In this document: positions 1 to 9,261 of the stretch, piece by piece
Position numbering within the stretch: the stretch's first letter is position 1
Layout of the letters: the number at the start of each line of letters is the position of its first letter
Translations under genes and position numbers: made by a program
Source of the DNA: Pseudomonas umsongensis
GTDB lineage: Bacteria > Pseudomonadota > Gammaproteobacteria > Pseudomonadales > Pseudomonadaceae
Length of the DNA stretch: 64,000 nucleotides
Assembly: GCF_002236105.1 (NCBI RefSeq)
Contig: NZ_NIWU01000004.1
Span: 124,001-188,000, forward strand
Direction of reading: 5' to 3'
The notes under the pieces: model-generated
Databases searched by the model: none
Seen by the model: the letters and a program-made list of their open reading frames with translations, nothing else
Told to the model about the DNA's origin: nothing

Positions 1-2586
1 CGGTGCATAAGGCTCACGCCAGAACCGTGCTACCAACGCCCGCAGCAAGAGCTGCTGGGCCAGACTCATGCGTGCATGGGGTGGCATTTCAAAGGCGCGC
101 AGCTCCAGCAAGCCCAGGCGACCGGTCGCGCCATCCGGTGAATAGAGCTTGTCGATGCAGAACTCGGCGCGATGGGTGTTGCCGGTCACGTCGATCAACA
201 GGTTACGCAGCAGTCGATCCACCAGCCAGGGCGCGCACTCCTCGCCCGGCCCGGGCATCTGGGCGAAGGCGATTTCCAGTTCATACAAGGCGTCGTTGCG
301 CGCTTCGTCGACCCGCGGGGCCTGGGACGTCGGGCCGATAAACAAGCCGGAAAACAGGTAGGACAAGGACGGATGATTATGCCAGTAGCTGATCAGGCTG
401 CGCAGCAGATCCGGACGCCGCAGAAACGGTGAATCCGCCGGTGTCGCGCCTCCCAGTACGAAGTGGTTGCCCCCACCGGTGCCGGTGTGTCGGCCGTCGA
501 TCAGGAATTTTTCGGTGGTGAGTCGGGTCTGGCGCGCTTCTTCGTAAAGAAACTCGGTGCGTTCGACCAACTCGTCCCACGTCGCGGATGGCTGCACGTT
601 GACTTCGATCACGCCGGGATCGGGGGTGATGCGAAAGTTGCCCAGGCGCGGATCGCCCGGCGGTTCGTATCCCTCCAGCAATACCGGGCAATCGAGCTCC
701 CGGGCCGTGGCTTCGATGGCTGTCACTAACTCCAGATAGTCTTCGACCCGCTCCAGCGGCGGCATGAACAGGTACAACCGGCCGTCCCGCGCTTCGGCGC
801 AGAAGGCGGTGCGGGTCAGCCAATCGGCGGACTCATCGACCTTGGGGGCCCGATCTTCAATCAGCGCCGCCGCACCTTGGCGCTGTATTTGCTCCGTGCC
901 AGGCAGCGCCGGGAAATCCTGGTTGGGATCATTTGGATGAATGAACGGATACTCTGCCGCCTTCACCCACGGCTGCGAACCCAGCGGCAGACGATAGCCC
1001 AATGGCGAGTCTCCCGGCACCAGGCGGCAATGTTCGTCACGCAGATACCAGCGGCCGCTTTGCCACTGATCACCCTTGGCGGTGCGCGCTAACGGCAGGA
1101 CTTGGCCAATCACCTTGTCGAGGCCCTGACTGAAGACTTTGCGCAAACGCGCACGCTCCAGCGGCTCTTCGAGTCGTGAGTCTTCGGCGCTGACATTTTG
1201 CGGCAAAGCCCCTTCGCGCCAGAGGTAATAGAAATTGTCTTCGTAGGCTGGAAACACAAAGCGCGTAGGAATGTTCAAGCGCTCGGCGACACTCGCCAGA
1301 AAACGCCCGGCCAACTCGCCATCGGCGCCATAATCTTGTTGCTCGTCGGCAATTAGCGCGCTGTCGTGCCAGATCGGCACGCCGTCGCGGCGCCAATAGC
1401 AATTGAGCGACCAGCGCGGCAGTTGTTCACCGGGATACCATTTGCCCTGGCCATAATGCACCAGGCCTTGCGGGGCATAACGGTTTCGCATGCGCTGGAA
1501 CAGTTCGGCGGACAGTCGACGCTTGTTCGGTCCCAGCGCTGCGGTGTTCCACTCGGCACCGTCCGGGTCGTCGATGGACACAAAGGTCGGCTCACCGCCC
1601 ATGGTCAGGCGCACGTCGCCTTCGAGCAGGTCGGCATCGATCTGCCGGCCCAGGGCCTGGATCGCCAGCCACTGCTCTTCGGTGTAGGGCTTTGTGACCC
1701 GCGGGGCTTCCCAGATCCGCTCCACCGACATTTCATGGCTGAATTCGCACTCGCACCGCTCCACCAAGCCGCTGATCGGTGCCGCAGAGGAGGGATCGGG
1801 ACTACAGGCCAACGGAATATGCCCTTCACCGGCAAACAGCCCTGAGGTTGCATCCAGGCCGATCCAGCCAGCACCGGGCAGGTACACCTCGCACCAGGCG
1901 TGCAGGTCGGTGAAGTCCACTTCCGTCCCGGAAGGACCGTCGAGGCTTTTCAGGTCGGCGGTCAATTGGATGAGGTAACCCGACACGAAACGTGCGGCCA
2001 GCCCCAGGTGACGCAGCAGTTGCACCAGCAGCCACGCTGAATCGCGACAGGAACCGGAGGCCTGCTCCAAGGTGTGCTCGGGCGTTTGCACTCCCGGTTC
2101 CATGCGGATCAGGTAGTTGATGTCTTCGCTAAGACGCTGGTTGAGCGCGACGAGGAAATCCACAGCGGGCAATGGCGTGCGGTCGATGCCGTCCAGATAA
2201 GCCTTGAACTTTGGCGTCAGGGGCAAGGTTTCCAGGTATGGCGCCAGCTCCTTGCGCTCGTCGGTGGCGTAAGTGAAGGGAATCTTTTCGGCGTAGGGCT
2301 CGAGGAAAAAGTCGAACGGATTGAACACCGCCATTTCCGCCAACAGATCGACCTCGATCCGCAACTCGTTGGTTTTTTCCGGAAACACTAGCCGTGCCAG
2401 GTAATTACCCTGGGGGTCCTGCTGCCAATTAATGAAATGCTGCTCGGGCGAAATTTTCAGCGCGTAGGACAGTATCCGCGTGCGGCTGTGGGCGGCGGGA
2501 CGCAGGCGAACGATCTGCGGCCCCAATTCGACAGCGCGGTCATAGCGGTAATGTGTGACGTGGTGCAATGCGACATGAATCGACAC
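1..2586 (-). CDS. Transglutaminase-like / DUF2126 family protein (3' end outside window)
   Basis: The reading frame is open from a GTG at 2586 to the window edge, giving 862 residues without a stop; the family is usually near 1,100 residues, so the C-terminus is missing. An AGGAGG ribosome site lies about six bases before the GTG; the nearest ATG (2576) is out of frame. The N-terminus matches the bacterial transglutaminase N domain. A transglutaminase core follows with Cys180 (SGSCRDSAW), His229 (DLHAWCEVY) and Asp245 (GLDATSG) as the expected triad. From about residue 300 the sequence is of the DUF2126 type (e.g. LTMGGEPTFVSIDD). Such proteins are usually encoded with alpha-E and circularly permuted ATP-grasp proteins and may act in peptide modification, but the substrate is unknown. 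The partner genes would lie to the left, outside the window. Confidence 0.88.
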   Translation of the reverse strand, partial: MSIHVALHHVTHYRYDRAVELGPQIVRLRPAAHSRTRILSYALKISPEQHFINWQQDPQGNYLARLVFPEKTNELRIEVDLLAEMAVFNPFDFFLEPYAEKIPFTYATDERKELAPYLETLPLTPKFKAYLDGIDRTPLPAVDFLVALNQRLSEDINYLIRMEPGVQTPEHTLEQASGSCRDSAWLLVQLLRHLGLAARFVSGYLIQLTADLKSLDGPSGTEVDFTDLHAWCEVYLPGAGWIGLDATSGLFAGEGHIPLACSPDPSSAAPISGLVERCECEFSHEMSVERIWEAPRVTKPYTEEQWLAIQALGRQIDADLLEGDVRLTMGGEPTFVSIDDPDGAEWNTAALGPNKRRLSAELFQRMRNRYAPQGLVHYGQGKWYPGEQLPRWSLNCYWRRDGVPIWHDSALIADEQQDYGADGELAGRFLASVAERLNIPTRFVFPAYEDNFYYLWREGALPQNVSAEDSRLEEPLERARLRKVFSQGLDKVIGQVLPLARTAKGDQWQSGRWYLRDEHCRLVPGDSPLGYRLPLGSQPWVKAAEYPFIHPNDPNQDFPALPGTEQIQRQGAAALIEDRAPKVDESADWLTRTAFCAEARDGRLYLFMPPLERVEDYLELVTAIEATARELDCPVLLEGYEPPGDPRLGNFRITPDPGVIEVNVQPSATWDELVERTEFLYEEARQTRLTTEKFLIDGRHTGTGGGNHFVLGGATPADSPFLRRPDLLRSLISYWHNHPSLSYLFSGLFIGPTSQAPRVDEARNDALYELEIAFAQMPGPGEECAPWLVDRLLRNLLIDVTGNTHRAEFCIDKLYSPDGATGRLGLLELRAFEMPPHARMSLAQQLLLRALVARFWREPYAP

Positions 2587-2763
2587 GGCGTGCCTCCTGC
2601 GAGCCCTAAGCGTATTGGAAAGCGCGCAAGACTTATGCCATCCAGCAGTGCTGGCGCTTTCTCCCGTTGCAGGAGGCAGTACAGCACCAAAATCGGGCGA
2701 TGAAGGAAATTGGTTGGAGAGGATTGCACGGATTTGTGGCGAGGGGATGGTGGCGAGCACCAA

Positions 2764-2893
2764 ACCTGTGGCGAGGGGATTTATCCCCGTTCGACTGCGA
2801 AGCAGTCGCAGAGTCGTTCACCTGATCATTTGTGGGTGCCGGTTGTTGGGACTGCTTCGCAGCCCGTCGGGGATAAATCCCCTCGCCACAGGT
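2764..2893. repeat. Inverted-repeat pair, GTGGCGAGGGGATTTATCCCC family
   Basis: A unit beginning ACCTGTGGCGAGGGGATTTA (2764) is repeated in inverted orientation, ending at 2893; each unit contains its own GGGGAT/ATCCCC palindrome. A partial copy lies at 2733-2747. The arrangement is that of Pseudomonas REP/BIME elements. The 372 bases between ygiQ and the DUF2126 gene hold this element and no gene that I can support. Confidence 0.8.
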
Positions 2894-2958
2894 GTCGTCG
2901 GTACAGAAATGCAAAACTCCAACCCGAAGGTTGGCGTTCTGTTCAGCTCAAGCGAGGT

Positions 2959-5262
2959 TTAGCGCGGCACGACCGGCTTGCGCGCAGGCTTGGGCCCTTT
3001 GCCCTTGGCTGCTTCCTTGCGCTCCTTGGCCGCCTGCTGGTTGCGAGCGAATGCCGCCGCCTTGGCCTGCTCACGCTTGTCCCACGGGTTGCCGCCATCG
3101 CTGGCGCGTGGAGGCAGGCCGGTGTGCTGGGTCAGGATCTTGGTGGTCTTTTCCCCTGCAACCTTGTGGCTGCCCGCCGGCGTCGAGTTCTTGCGACGGG
3201 CACTCTGATAGCTGTCGGTGGACGGCTGGTGCAGCGGGATCAACTGGTTCTTGCCCGGCCCGATCAGGTCCGCGCGGCCCATGCGGGTCAACGCCTCACG
3301 CAGCATCGGCCAGCCTTTCGGATCGTGATAACGCAGGAACGCCTTGTGCAGGCGACGCTGCTCCTCGCTCTTGACGATGGTGACCGCGTCACTCTTGTAG
3401 GTGACCTTGCGCAGCGGGTTCTTGCCCGAGTGGTACATCGCGGTGGCAGTGGCCATCGGCGACGGGTAGAACGCCTGCACCTGGTCGGCACGGAAACCGT
3501 TGCCCTTGAGCCACAGGGCCAGGTTCATCATGTCTTCGTCGGTGGTGCCCGGGTGGGCGGCGATGAAGTACGGAATCAGGTACTGCTCTTTCCCGGCTTC
3601 CTTGGAATACTTCTCGAACATGCGCTTGAACTTGTCATAGCTGCCGATGCCCGGTTTCATCATCTGGTTGAGCGGACCTTCCTCGGTATGTTCCGGGGCG
3701 ATCTTCAGGTAGCCACCAACGTGGTGGGTCACCAGCTCTTTAACGTATTCCGGGGACTCGACCGCGAGGTCGTAGCGCAGGCCGGAGGCGATCAGGATCT
3801 TCTTCACACCCGGCAATTCACGGGCGCTGCGGTACAACTGGATCAGCGCCGAGTGGTCGGTGTTGAGGTTCGGGCAGATGCCCGGGAACACGCAAGACGG
3901 CTTGCGGCACGCGGATTCGATTTCCGGGGTCTTGCAGGCGATGCGGTACATATTCGCCGTCGGACCACCCAGGTCGGAGATCACGCCGGTAAAACCGGGA
4001 ACCTTGTCACGAATTTCCTCGATCTCACGGATAATCGATTCGTGGGAGCGGTTCTGGATGATCCGGCCTTCGTGCTCGGTGATCGAGCAGAAAGTGCAGC
4101 CGCCGAAGCAGCCACGCATGATATTCACCGAGAAACGGATCATGTCGTAGGCCGGGATCTTCTCCTTGCCATACGCTGGATGCGGAACGCGTGCGTAAGG
4201 CATGCCGAAGACGTAGTCCATCTCTTCGGTGGTCATCGGAATCGGTGGCGGGTTGAACCAGACATCGACTTCGCCGTGCTTCTGCACCAGGGCACGGGCA
4301 TTGCCCGGGTTGGTTTCCAGGTGCAACACGCGGTTGGCGTGGGCGTAGAGCACAGCGTCATTGCGGACCTTTTCCACCGACGGCAGACGAATCACAGTCT
4401 TGTCGCGGGTCATCTTCGGGCTGGCCAGGATCTGCACGACCTTGGCTTCCTGTGGATCCTCAACCGGACCTTTTTCCTGCTCGATGGCGCAGGCCTGGGT
4501 GTCCTGGGTGTTCACGTACGGGTTGATGATCTTGTCGATCTTGCCCGGACGGTCGATACGCGTGGAGTCGACTTCGTACCAGTCTTTCGGTGTATCGCGA
4601 CGGATGAACGCGGTGCCGCGCACATCGGTGATGTCTTCGATCTTGTGACCGTAGGACAGGCGCTGCGCAACTTCGACGATCGCACGTTCGGCGTTGCCGT
4701 AGAGCAGGATGTCGGCGCAGGCGTCGATCAGGATCGAGTTACGCACCCGGTCCTGCCAGTAATCGTAGTGGGCGATGCGGCGCAGGGACGCTTCAATGCC
4801 ACCCAGCACGATCGGCACGTGCTTGTAGGCTTCCTTGCAGCGCTGGCTGTAGACCAGGCTCGCGCGATCCGGACGCTTGCCCGCCAGGCCACCCGGGGTG
4901 TAGGCGTCGTCGGAACGGATTTTCTTGTCGGCGGTGTAGCGATTGATCATCGAGTCCATGTTGCCGGCCGCGACACCGAAGAACAGGTTCGGCTCGCCGA
5001 GCTTCATGAAGTCGTCTTTGGACTGCCAGTTCGGTTGGGCAATGATCCCGACGCGGAAGCCCTGGGACTCCAGCAGCCGGCCGATGATCGCCATGCCGAA
5101 CGACGGGTGATCGACGTAGGCATCACCGGTGACGATGATGATGTCGCAGGAATCCCAGCCGAGCTGATCCATCTCCTCCCTGCTCATCGGCAGGAATGGC
5201 GCCGGTCCGAAACATTCGGCCCAGTACTTCGGATAGTCAAATAACGGTTTGGCTGCTTGCAT
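2959..5262 (-). CDS. ygiQ: YgiQ family radical SAM protein
   Basis: A 767-residue protein of the YgiQ (UPF0313) family. The radical SAM signature is RGCFGGCTFCS, with Cys385, Cys389 and Cys392 expected to hold the [4Fe-4S] cluster that cleaves S-adenosylmethionine. Before it lies the YgiQ N-terminal region (DSCDIIIVTGDAYVDHPSFG, resembling a cobalamin-binding fold but without certainty that cobalamin binds). After the core is a family-specific C-terminal region, and the last 60 residues are rich in Lys, Ala and Pro (KERKEAAKGKGPKPARKP), a probably disordered basic tail. The ATG start at 5262 precedes the conserved opening MQAAKPLFDYPKYWAECFG. The reaction catalysed is not known. A palindrome separates it from dnaB upstream, so it is probably transcribed alone. 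Confidence 0.93.
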   Translation of the reverse strand: MQAAKPLFDYPKYWAECFGPAPFLPMSREEMDQLGWDSCDIIIVTGDAYVDHPSFGMAIIGRLLESQGFRVGIIAQPNWQSKDDFMKLGEPNLFFGVAAGNMDSMINRYTADKKIRSDDAYTPGGLAGKRPDRASLVYSQRCKEAYKHVPIVLGGIEASLRRIAHYDYWQDRVRNSILIDACADILLYGNAERAIVEVAQRLSYGHKIEDITDVRGTAFIRRDTPKDWYEVDSTRIDRPGKIDKIINPYVNTQDTQACAIEQEKGPVEDPQEAKVVQILASPKMTRDKTVIRLPSVEKVRNDAVLYAHANRVLHLETNPGNARALVQKHGEVDVWFNPPPIPMTTEEMDYVFGMPYARVPHPAYGKEKIPAYDMIRFSVNIMRGCFGGCTFCSITEHEGRIIQNRSHESIIREIEEIRDKVPGFTGVISDLGGPTANMYRIACKTPEIESACRKPSCVFPGICPNLNTDHSALIQLYRSARELPGVKKILIASGLRYDLAVESPEYVKELVTHHVGGYLKIAPEHTEEGPLNQMMKPGIGSYDKFKRMFEKYSKEAGKEQYLIPYFIAAHPGTTDEDMMNLALWLKGNGFRADQVQAFYPSPMATATAMYHSGKNPLRKVTYKSDAVTIVKSEEQRRLHKAFLRYHDPKGWPMLREALTRMGRADLIGPGKNQLIPLHQPSTDSYQSARRKNSTPAGSHKVAGEKTTKILTQHTGLPPRASDGGNPWDKREQAKAAAFARNQQAAKERKEAAKGKGPKPARKPVVPR

Positions 5263-5364
5263 GTCGATAACCGGTGTTGGCTTTCATTGAATTTCGCGGG
5301 CGCGGAATATAGCACAAATTTTGACCAATTCCGACGACTGTGGTCGGAAATTGCGCCACCCCCA

Positions 5365-5428
5365 TTCGCGAGCAGGCTCGCTCCCACAGAGATCACACTG
5401 AACCTGTGGGAGCGAGCCTGCTCGCGAA
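5365..5428. repeat. Palindromic element, TTCGCGAGCAGGCTCGCTCCCACA family
   Basis: Two arms of about 24 bases, TTCGCGAGCAGGCTCGCTCC and its reverse complement, flank a short spacer. The same element is found at 16147-16211. It lies between the dnaB stop and the ygiQ start and could fold into a long hairpin in the transcript. Confidence 0.85.
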
Positions 5429-5451
5429 GAGGCCATGGCAGACGCTATAAC

Positions 5452-6849
5452 TTATTCGTCGTCGTCGAAGTTGTAGCTACCGGGCGCCAGGTTCTCGAAC
5501 CGCGTGTATTTGCCGATAAAGGCCAGGCGAATAAAGCCGATCGGCCCGTTCCGCTGCTTGCCGATGATGATCTCGGCAATGCCTTTGTGCTCGGTCTCCG
5601 GGTGATACACCTCGTCGCGGTACACGAACATAATCACGTCGGCGTCCTGCTCGATCGCTCCGGATTCACGCAAGTCGGAGTTCACCGGGCGCTTGTTCGG
5701 GCGTTGTTCCAGGGAACGGTTCAGCTGGGACAGCGCAACGACCGGGCAGTTGAATTCCTTGGCCAGGGCTTTCAGGGACCGGGAGATCTCGGAAATCTCG
5801 TTGGTCCGGTTGTCACCGCTGGAGCCCGGGATCTGCATGAGTTGCAGGTAGTCGATCATGATCAAGCCGACTTCGCCATGCTCACGCACCAGGCGGCGGG
5901 TTCGTGCACGCATTTCCGAGGGGCTGATGCCGGCGGTATCGTCGATGAACAGCTTGCGATCGTTGAGCAGGTTGACCGCCGAGGTCAGGCGTGGCCAATC
6001 GTCATCTTCCAACTGGCCGGAACGTACCTTGGTCTGGTCGATTCGGCCGAGGGACGACAGCATACGCATGATCAGCGATTCGCCTGGCATCTCCAGCGAG
6101 TAAACCAGAACCGCTTTCTCGCTGCGCAATACGGCATTTTCCACCAGGTTCATGGCAAAGGTGGTCTTACCCATGGACGGACGGCCGGCGACGATGATCA
6201 AGTCCGCCGGCTGCAGGCCGCTGGTCTTCTCGTCGAGGTCGGTGTAGCCGGTGGAGAGGCCAGTGATGGCGTTGTCAGTGTTGAACAGGGTGTCGATGCG
6301 ATCGATGGCCTTGGTCAGCAGGTCATTCACACCCACCGGGCCACCGGTTTTCGGCCGGGCCTCGGCGATCTGGAAGATCTGCCGCTCGGCTTCATCGAGA
6401 ATCTCGGCGGCGGTACGGCCTTCCGGGTTGAAGGCACTGTCGGCGATCTCGGTGCTGATACCGATCAACTGACGCAGGGTGGCCCGCTCACGAACGATTT
6501 GCGCGTAGGCCTTGATGTTGGCGACCGAAGGCGTGTTTTTCGCCAGTTCGCCCAGGTAACCCAGGCCACCGACTTGCGAGGTCTGACCTTCCTTGTCCAA
6601 CTGCTCGGACAGGGTCACGACGTCGATCGGCATGTTCTGATCGGCCAGCTTGGCGATCGCACGGAAAATCAGGCGGTGGTCATGTCGATAGAAATCGCCG
6701 TCGGAGACTTGATCAAGCACGCGCTCCCAGGCGTTGTTGTCCAGCATCAGACCACCGAGTACAGCCTGTTCGGCTTCGATGGAATGGGGCGGCACCTTCA
6801 GCGCGGCGGTTTGCAGATCGTATTGCTCGGGAGCAGAGATTTCGTTCAT
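5452..6849 (-). CDS. dnaB: Replicative DNA helicase DnaB
   Basis: A 465-residue hexameric 5'-3' helicase that unwinds DNA at the replication fork and recruits primase. The N-terminal domain (PPHSIEAEQAVLGGLMLD) is followed by the RecA-like ATPase domain with Walker A GRPSMGKTT (Lys228), Walker B LIMIDYLQLM, and the DnaB-specific segments DLRESGAIEQDADVIMFVYRDE and GKQRNGPIG. The frame is open further upstream to 6915, but the ATG at 6849 gives the conserved start MNEISAPEQYDLQTAALKVP. No intein interrupts it, although dnaB is a common intein host. It lies at the end of the rpsF-rplI gene cluster; a hairpin at 6910-6938 separates it from rplI. Confidence 0.97.
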   Translation of the reverse strand: MNEISAPEQYDLQTAALKVPPHSIEAEQAVLGGLMLDNNAWERVLDQVSDGDFYRHDHRLIFRAIAKLADQNMPIDVVTLSEQLDKEGQTSQVGGLGYLGELAKNTPSVANIKAYAQIVRERATLRQLIGISTEIADSAFNPEGRTAAEILDEAERQIFQIAEARPKTGGPVGVNDLLTKAIDRIDTLFNTDNAITGLSTGYTDLDEKTSGLQPADLIIVAGRPSMGKTTFAMNLVENAVLRSEKAVLVYSLEMPGESLIMRMLSSLGRIDQTKVRSGQLEDDDWPRLTSAVNLLNDRKLFIDDTAGISPSEMRARTRRLVREHGEVGLIMIDYLQLMQIPGSSGDNRTNEISEISRSLKALAKEFNCPVVALSQLNRSLEQRPNKRPVNSDLRESGAIEQDADVIMFVYRDEVYHPETEHKGIAEIIIGKQRNGPIGFIRLAFIGKYTRFENLAPGSYNFDDDE

Positions 6850-6899
6850 GGCCACTTGGTTGTTTGAGGAAAAGCAGGGATTGAAAACGGGCGTTACCA

Positions 6900-6938
6900 G
6901 AAAGACAAAGGGCACGACCTGTGAACAGGATCGTGCCC
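6900..6938 (-). terminator. Probable rho-independent terminator after rplI
   Basis: GGGCACGA (6910-6917) pairs with TCGTGCCC (6931-6938) over a 13-base loop; on the minus strand the hairpin is followed by CTTTGTCTTT. It lies 45 bases beyond the rplI stop and 51 bases before the dnaB start, so it may attenuate transcription from the ribosomal genes into dnaB. Confidence 0.7.
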
Positions 6939-6983
6939 GATGTTACCGGCAAGCACCCGAGGGTGCCAGCCGACAAGTGCTGC

Positions 6984-7430
6984 TTAAGCTGCTACCACGA
7001 CAACGCGTACAGTGGCTTCAACTTCGGCGTGCAGGTGCACGGCTACGTCGAATTCACCTACGTTACGGATAGTGCCGTTCGGCAGACGAACTTCGCTTTT
7101 CGCTACTTCAACGCCGGAGGCGGTCAGTGCGTCAGCGATGTCGTGAGTACCGATCGAACCGAACAGCTTGCCTTCGTCGCCAGCGGTGGCAGTGATGGTC
7201 ACTTCCAGCTCGGCCAGTTGGGCAGCGCGGCTTTCAGCCGACGATTTACGATCTGCTGCGGCTTTTTCCAGCTCAGCACGACGCTCTTCGAACGCAGCCA
7301 GGTTGGCTGGGGTCGCAGCGGTAGCTTTGCCGTAAGGCAGCAGGTAGTTACGACCGTAACCAGCCTTAACGTTCACTTTGTCACCCAGGTTGCCCAGGTT
7401 GGTGACTTTTTCCAGAAGGATCAGTTGCAT
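6984..7430 (-). CDS. rplI: 50S ribosomal protein L9
   Basis: 148 residues, the usual length. The N-terminal domain that binds 23S rRNA is present in its conserved form (MQLILLEKVTNLGNLGDKV, then GYGRNYLLPYGKA), followed by the long connecting helix (about residues 42-75, rich in Ala, Glu and Lys) and the C-terminal domain (GKLFGSIGTHDIADAL). It follows the DUF2232 membrane protein gene by 19 bases, in the operon that begins with rpsF. Confidence 0.97.
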   Translation of the reverse strand: MQLILLEKVTNLGNLGDKVNVKAGYGRNYLLPYGKATAATPANLAAFEERRAELEKAAADRKSSAESRAAQLAELEVTITATAGDEGKLFGSIGTHDIADALTASGVEVAKSEVRLPNGTIRNVGEFDVAVHLHAEVEATVRVVVVAA

Positions 7431-7449
7431 GTGAAAATCCTCTTAACTT

Positions 7450-8343
7450 TTAACCTTCACCGTTCGCGTCATCGGCGTCTTTCGGCGCGAGACGACCGCG
7501 AAAATCAATCAGGCTGTCGACGATGGCCAAGACCACCAGCAACGGATAGATCAGCTGCATGAACAGCAACAGCGTGACGTACAACCCCACCAGCCAGAAT
7601 TTGGCCAGTCGCTTTTGCGCCACCAACCCGTGAATCAGGGCCAGCCCGGCGAAAACCAGCGGTACGCTGCACAGCGGTACCAGCATGGACATCTGGACAC
7701 CAAGGTTCGGTGTCACAACCATGCCCGCCAGCAGCAACATCGCGGGACCCAGCGGGATTCGGACGGCGCGAAACTCGCGACCAAAACCACCGGGGTTGTA
7801 CAACAACGCCTGCCAGTAGCGCCCGACAATCAGGCTCAGCACACTGACGATTTGCAACAAGGCCGCAATCAGGCCGGTCAGGATCGGTGTAATCAGGGAC
7901 GCGAAACGCGCTTGCTCGTCTACCGACATTTGCTGGTAGACCTCACCGAGTAGCGACGGCATGACTTTTATCAAAGCCTGCGCCAGCATCTCGATCTGGG
8001 GACCAAAAACCGCCCCCAGCACCACTGAAAACACCACTCCCATCGCTATGCTGACCAGCAGCACGCGGTTCCAGGACTCGCTTGCGCGCAAAACCAACGC
8101 AAGGCTCGCAGACCCCAGCAGCACCAGAAGTGCCCGTGGGTCGTCGGAGTAAAGCCACCAGATCAACGCCGGCAGCAGTCCCAGAGCAAGAACGCCCAGG
8201 GCGTCCTTCAATCCGCGCCGCAGGAGCACAAGGCATCCGGCGGCAGCACCCAACCAATACAACAACGGCAATGCCGCGCATCCAGCCACTACGAGAGTGG
8301 CCTGCATACGGCCCCGCATGATGAACTCAGCTAAGGCACGCAT
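7450..8343 (-). CDS. DUF2232 (YybS-like) multi-spanning membrane protein
   Basis: 297 residues, almost entirely hydrophobic, with about eight predicted membrane segments. Examples are around residues 15-35, 45-62, 70-86, 93-115, 150-175, 198-215, 220-240 and 248-275. The C-terminal tail is short and charged (RLAPKDADDANGEG). The resemblance is to the DUF2232/YybS family, whose substrate and function are not established. It lies between rpsR (36 bases upstream) and rplI (19 bases downstream), the place where many other bacteria have no gene. Co-transcription with ribosomal protein genes suggests a growth-linked role; this is inference. Confidence 0.85.
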   Translation of the reverse strand: MRALAEFIMRGRMQATLVVAGCAALPLLYWLGAAAGCLVLLRRGLKDALGVLALGLLPALIWWLYSDDPRALLVLLGSASLALVLRASESWNRVLLVSIAMGVVFSVVLGAVFGPQIEMLAQALIKVMPSLLGEVYQQMSVDEQARFASLITPILTGLIAALLQIVSVLSLIVGRYWQALLYNPGGFGREFRAVRIPLGPAMLLLAGMVVTPNLGVQMSMLVPLCSVPLVFAGLALIHGLVAQKRLAKFWLVGLYVTLLLFMQLIYPLLVVLAIVDSLIDFRGRLAPKDADDANGEG

Positions 8344-8379
8344 ACATTCAATCCTTTGCTACGTGTCGACTGCCCGGTC

Positions 8380-8610
8380 TCAGCGGCCGTGGCTGTCGGT
8401 GTAGGCCAGCAGGGCCAGGAAGCGGGCGCGCTTGATAGCGGTGGCCAGCTGACGCTGATAACGTGCTTTGGTACCGGTGATGCGGCTTGGAACGATTTTG
8501 CCGGTCTCGGATACATAAGCTTTCAGAGTGTTGAGATCTTTGTAATCGATCTCTTTCACGTCTTCAGCGGTGAAGCGGCAGAATTTACGACGACGGAAGA
8601 AACGTGCCAT
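8380..8610 (-). CDS. rpsR: 30S ribosomal protein S18
   Basis: 76 residues with the conserved S18 sequence ([20 protein letters not shown] at the start, then [19 protein letters not shown]). S18 forms a dimer with S6 on the platform of the small subunit. It follows rpsF by 28 bases; the primosomal gene priB that lies between them in enterobacteria is absent here. The Cys in RRRKFC is a known feature of Zn-using S18 forms, but the full four-Cys set is not present. Confidence 0.98.
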
Positions 8611-8638
8611 TTGATAGGCTCCTTAAAAGGTCCGTGGA

Positions 8639-9061
8639 TTACTCGTCAGCGTTATCGCTGTTGTCGCTGTCATCACTATCAGCGCTTTCAGCGCCTTCGT
8701 GCTCAGGACGGTCGCGACGCTCACGGCGCTCACTGCGGTTTTCTTCAGCCTTGAGCATCTCGGATTGGCCGGTAACGGCTTCTTCGCGACGGATGACCAG
8801 GTTACGGATCACTGCATCGTTGTAGCGGAAGTTGTCTTCCAGCTCGGCCAGGGCCTTGCCAGTGCACTCAACGTTCAGCATCACGTAGTGAGCCTTGTGA
8901 ACATTGTTGATTGCGTAGGCCAGTTGACGACGGCCCCAATCTTCCAGACGGTGGATTTTGCCGCCGTCTTCTTCGATCAGCTTGGTGTAACGCTCAACCA
9001 TGCCGCCGACTTGCTCGCTTTGATCCGGGTGGACCAAAAAGATGATTTCGTAATGACGCAT
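8639..9061 (-). CDS. rpsF: 30S ribosomal protein S6
   Basis: 140 residues. The ferredoxin-like S6 core is clear (MRHYEIIFLVHPDQSEQVGG, GGKIHRLEDWGRRQLAYAIN, HYVMLNVECTG, FRYNDAVIRNLVIRR). The tail after residue 110 is acidic and Ser/Asp-rich (ESADSDDSDNSDNADE) and lacks the simple Glu run of the E. coli protein, which is modified by RimK. It is the first gene of rpsF-rpsR-DUF2232-rplI. AAGGAG lies about six bases before the ATG. Confidence 0.98.
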   Translation of the reverse strand: MRHYEIIFLVHPDQSEQVGGMVERYTKLIEEDGGKIHRLEDWGRRQLAYAINNVHKAHYVMLNVECTGKALAELEDNFRYNDAVIRNLVIRREEAVTGQSEMLKAEENRSERRERRDRPEHEGAESADSDDSDNSDNADE

Positions 9062-9179
9062 GAATGCTCCTTACGGGTTGTAGCCTGCCGCTCAAAAGCG
9101 GTCAGACAAGGAGTGAATGACACTTATGGACTTGTGGACGCTAGACACGTTGGTGCCTGCCATCACAGCAAGGGGCGCA

Positions 9180-9208
9180 ATTGTAGAGAAGGGGCGTGGG
9201 AGGCGCAA
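9180..9208 (-). promoter_or_regulatory. Putative sigma-70 promoter of the rpsF operon
   Basis: On the minus strand TTGCGC (9203-9208) and TACAAT (9180-9185) are 17 bases apart, about 120 bases before the rpsF ATG. The bases after the -10 box are GC-rich (TGCGCCCC), as in stringently controlled ribosomal promoters. The leader contains a CCGCT/AGCGG hairpin (9088-9101). No start-site mapping is available. Confidence 0.55.
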
Positions 9209-9261
9209 GGGAATTGGTGATTATTTGAACAACCCTCAATTCATGCCACACCACAAAACAC

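Noticed and set aside
2710..5244. 844-codon plus-strand ORF opposite ygiQ
   Set aside because: It mirrors the ygiQ codons on the other strand, has no recognisable domain, and arises from the high GC third positions of ygiQ.
5452..6849. Intein in dnaB
   Set aside because: The protein is of normal length (465 residues) and the Walker region is continuous.
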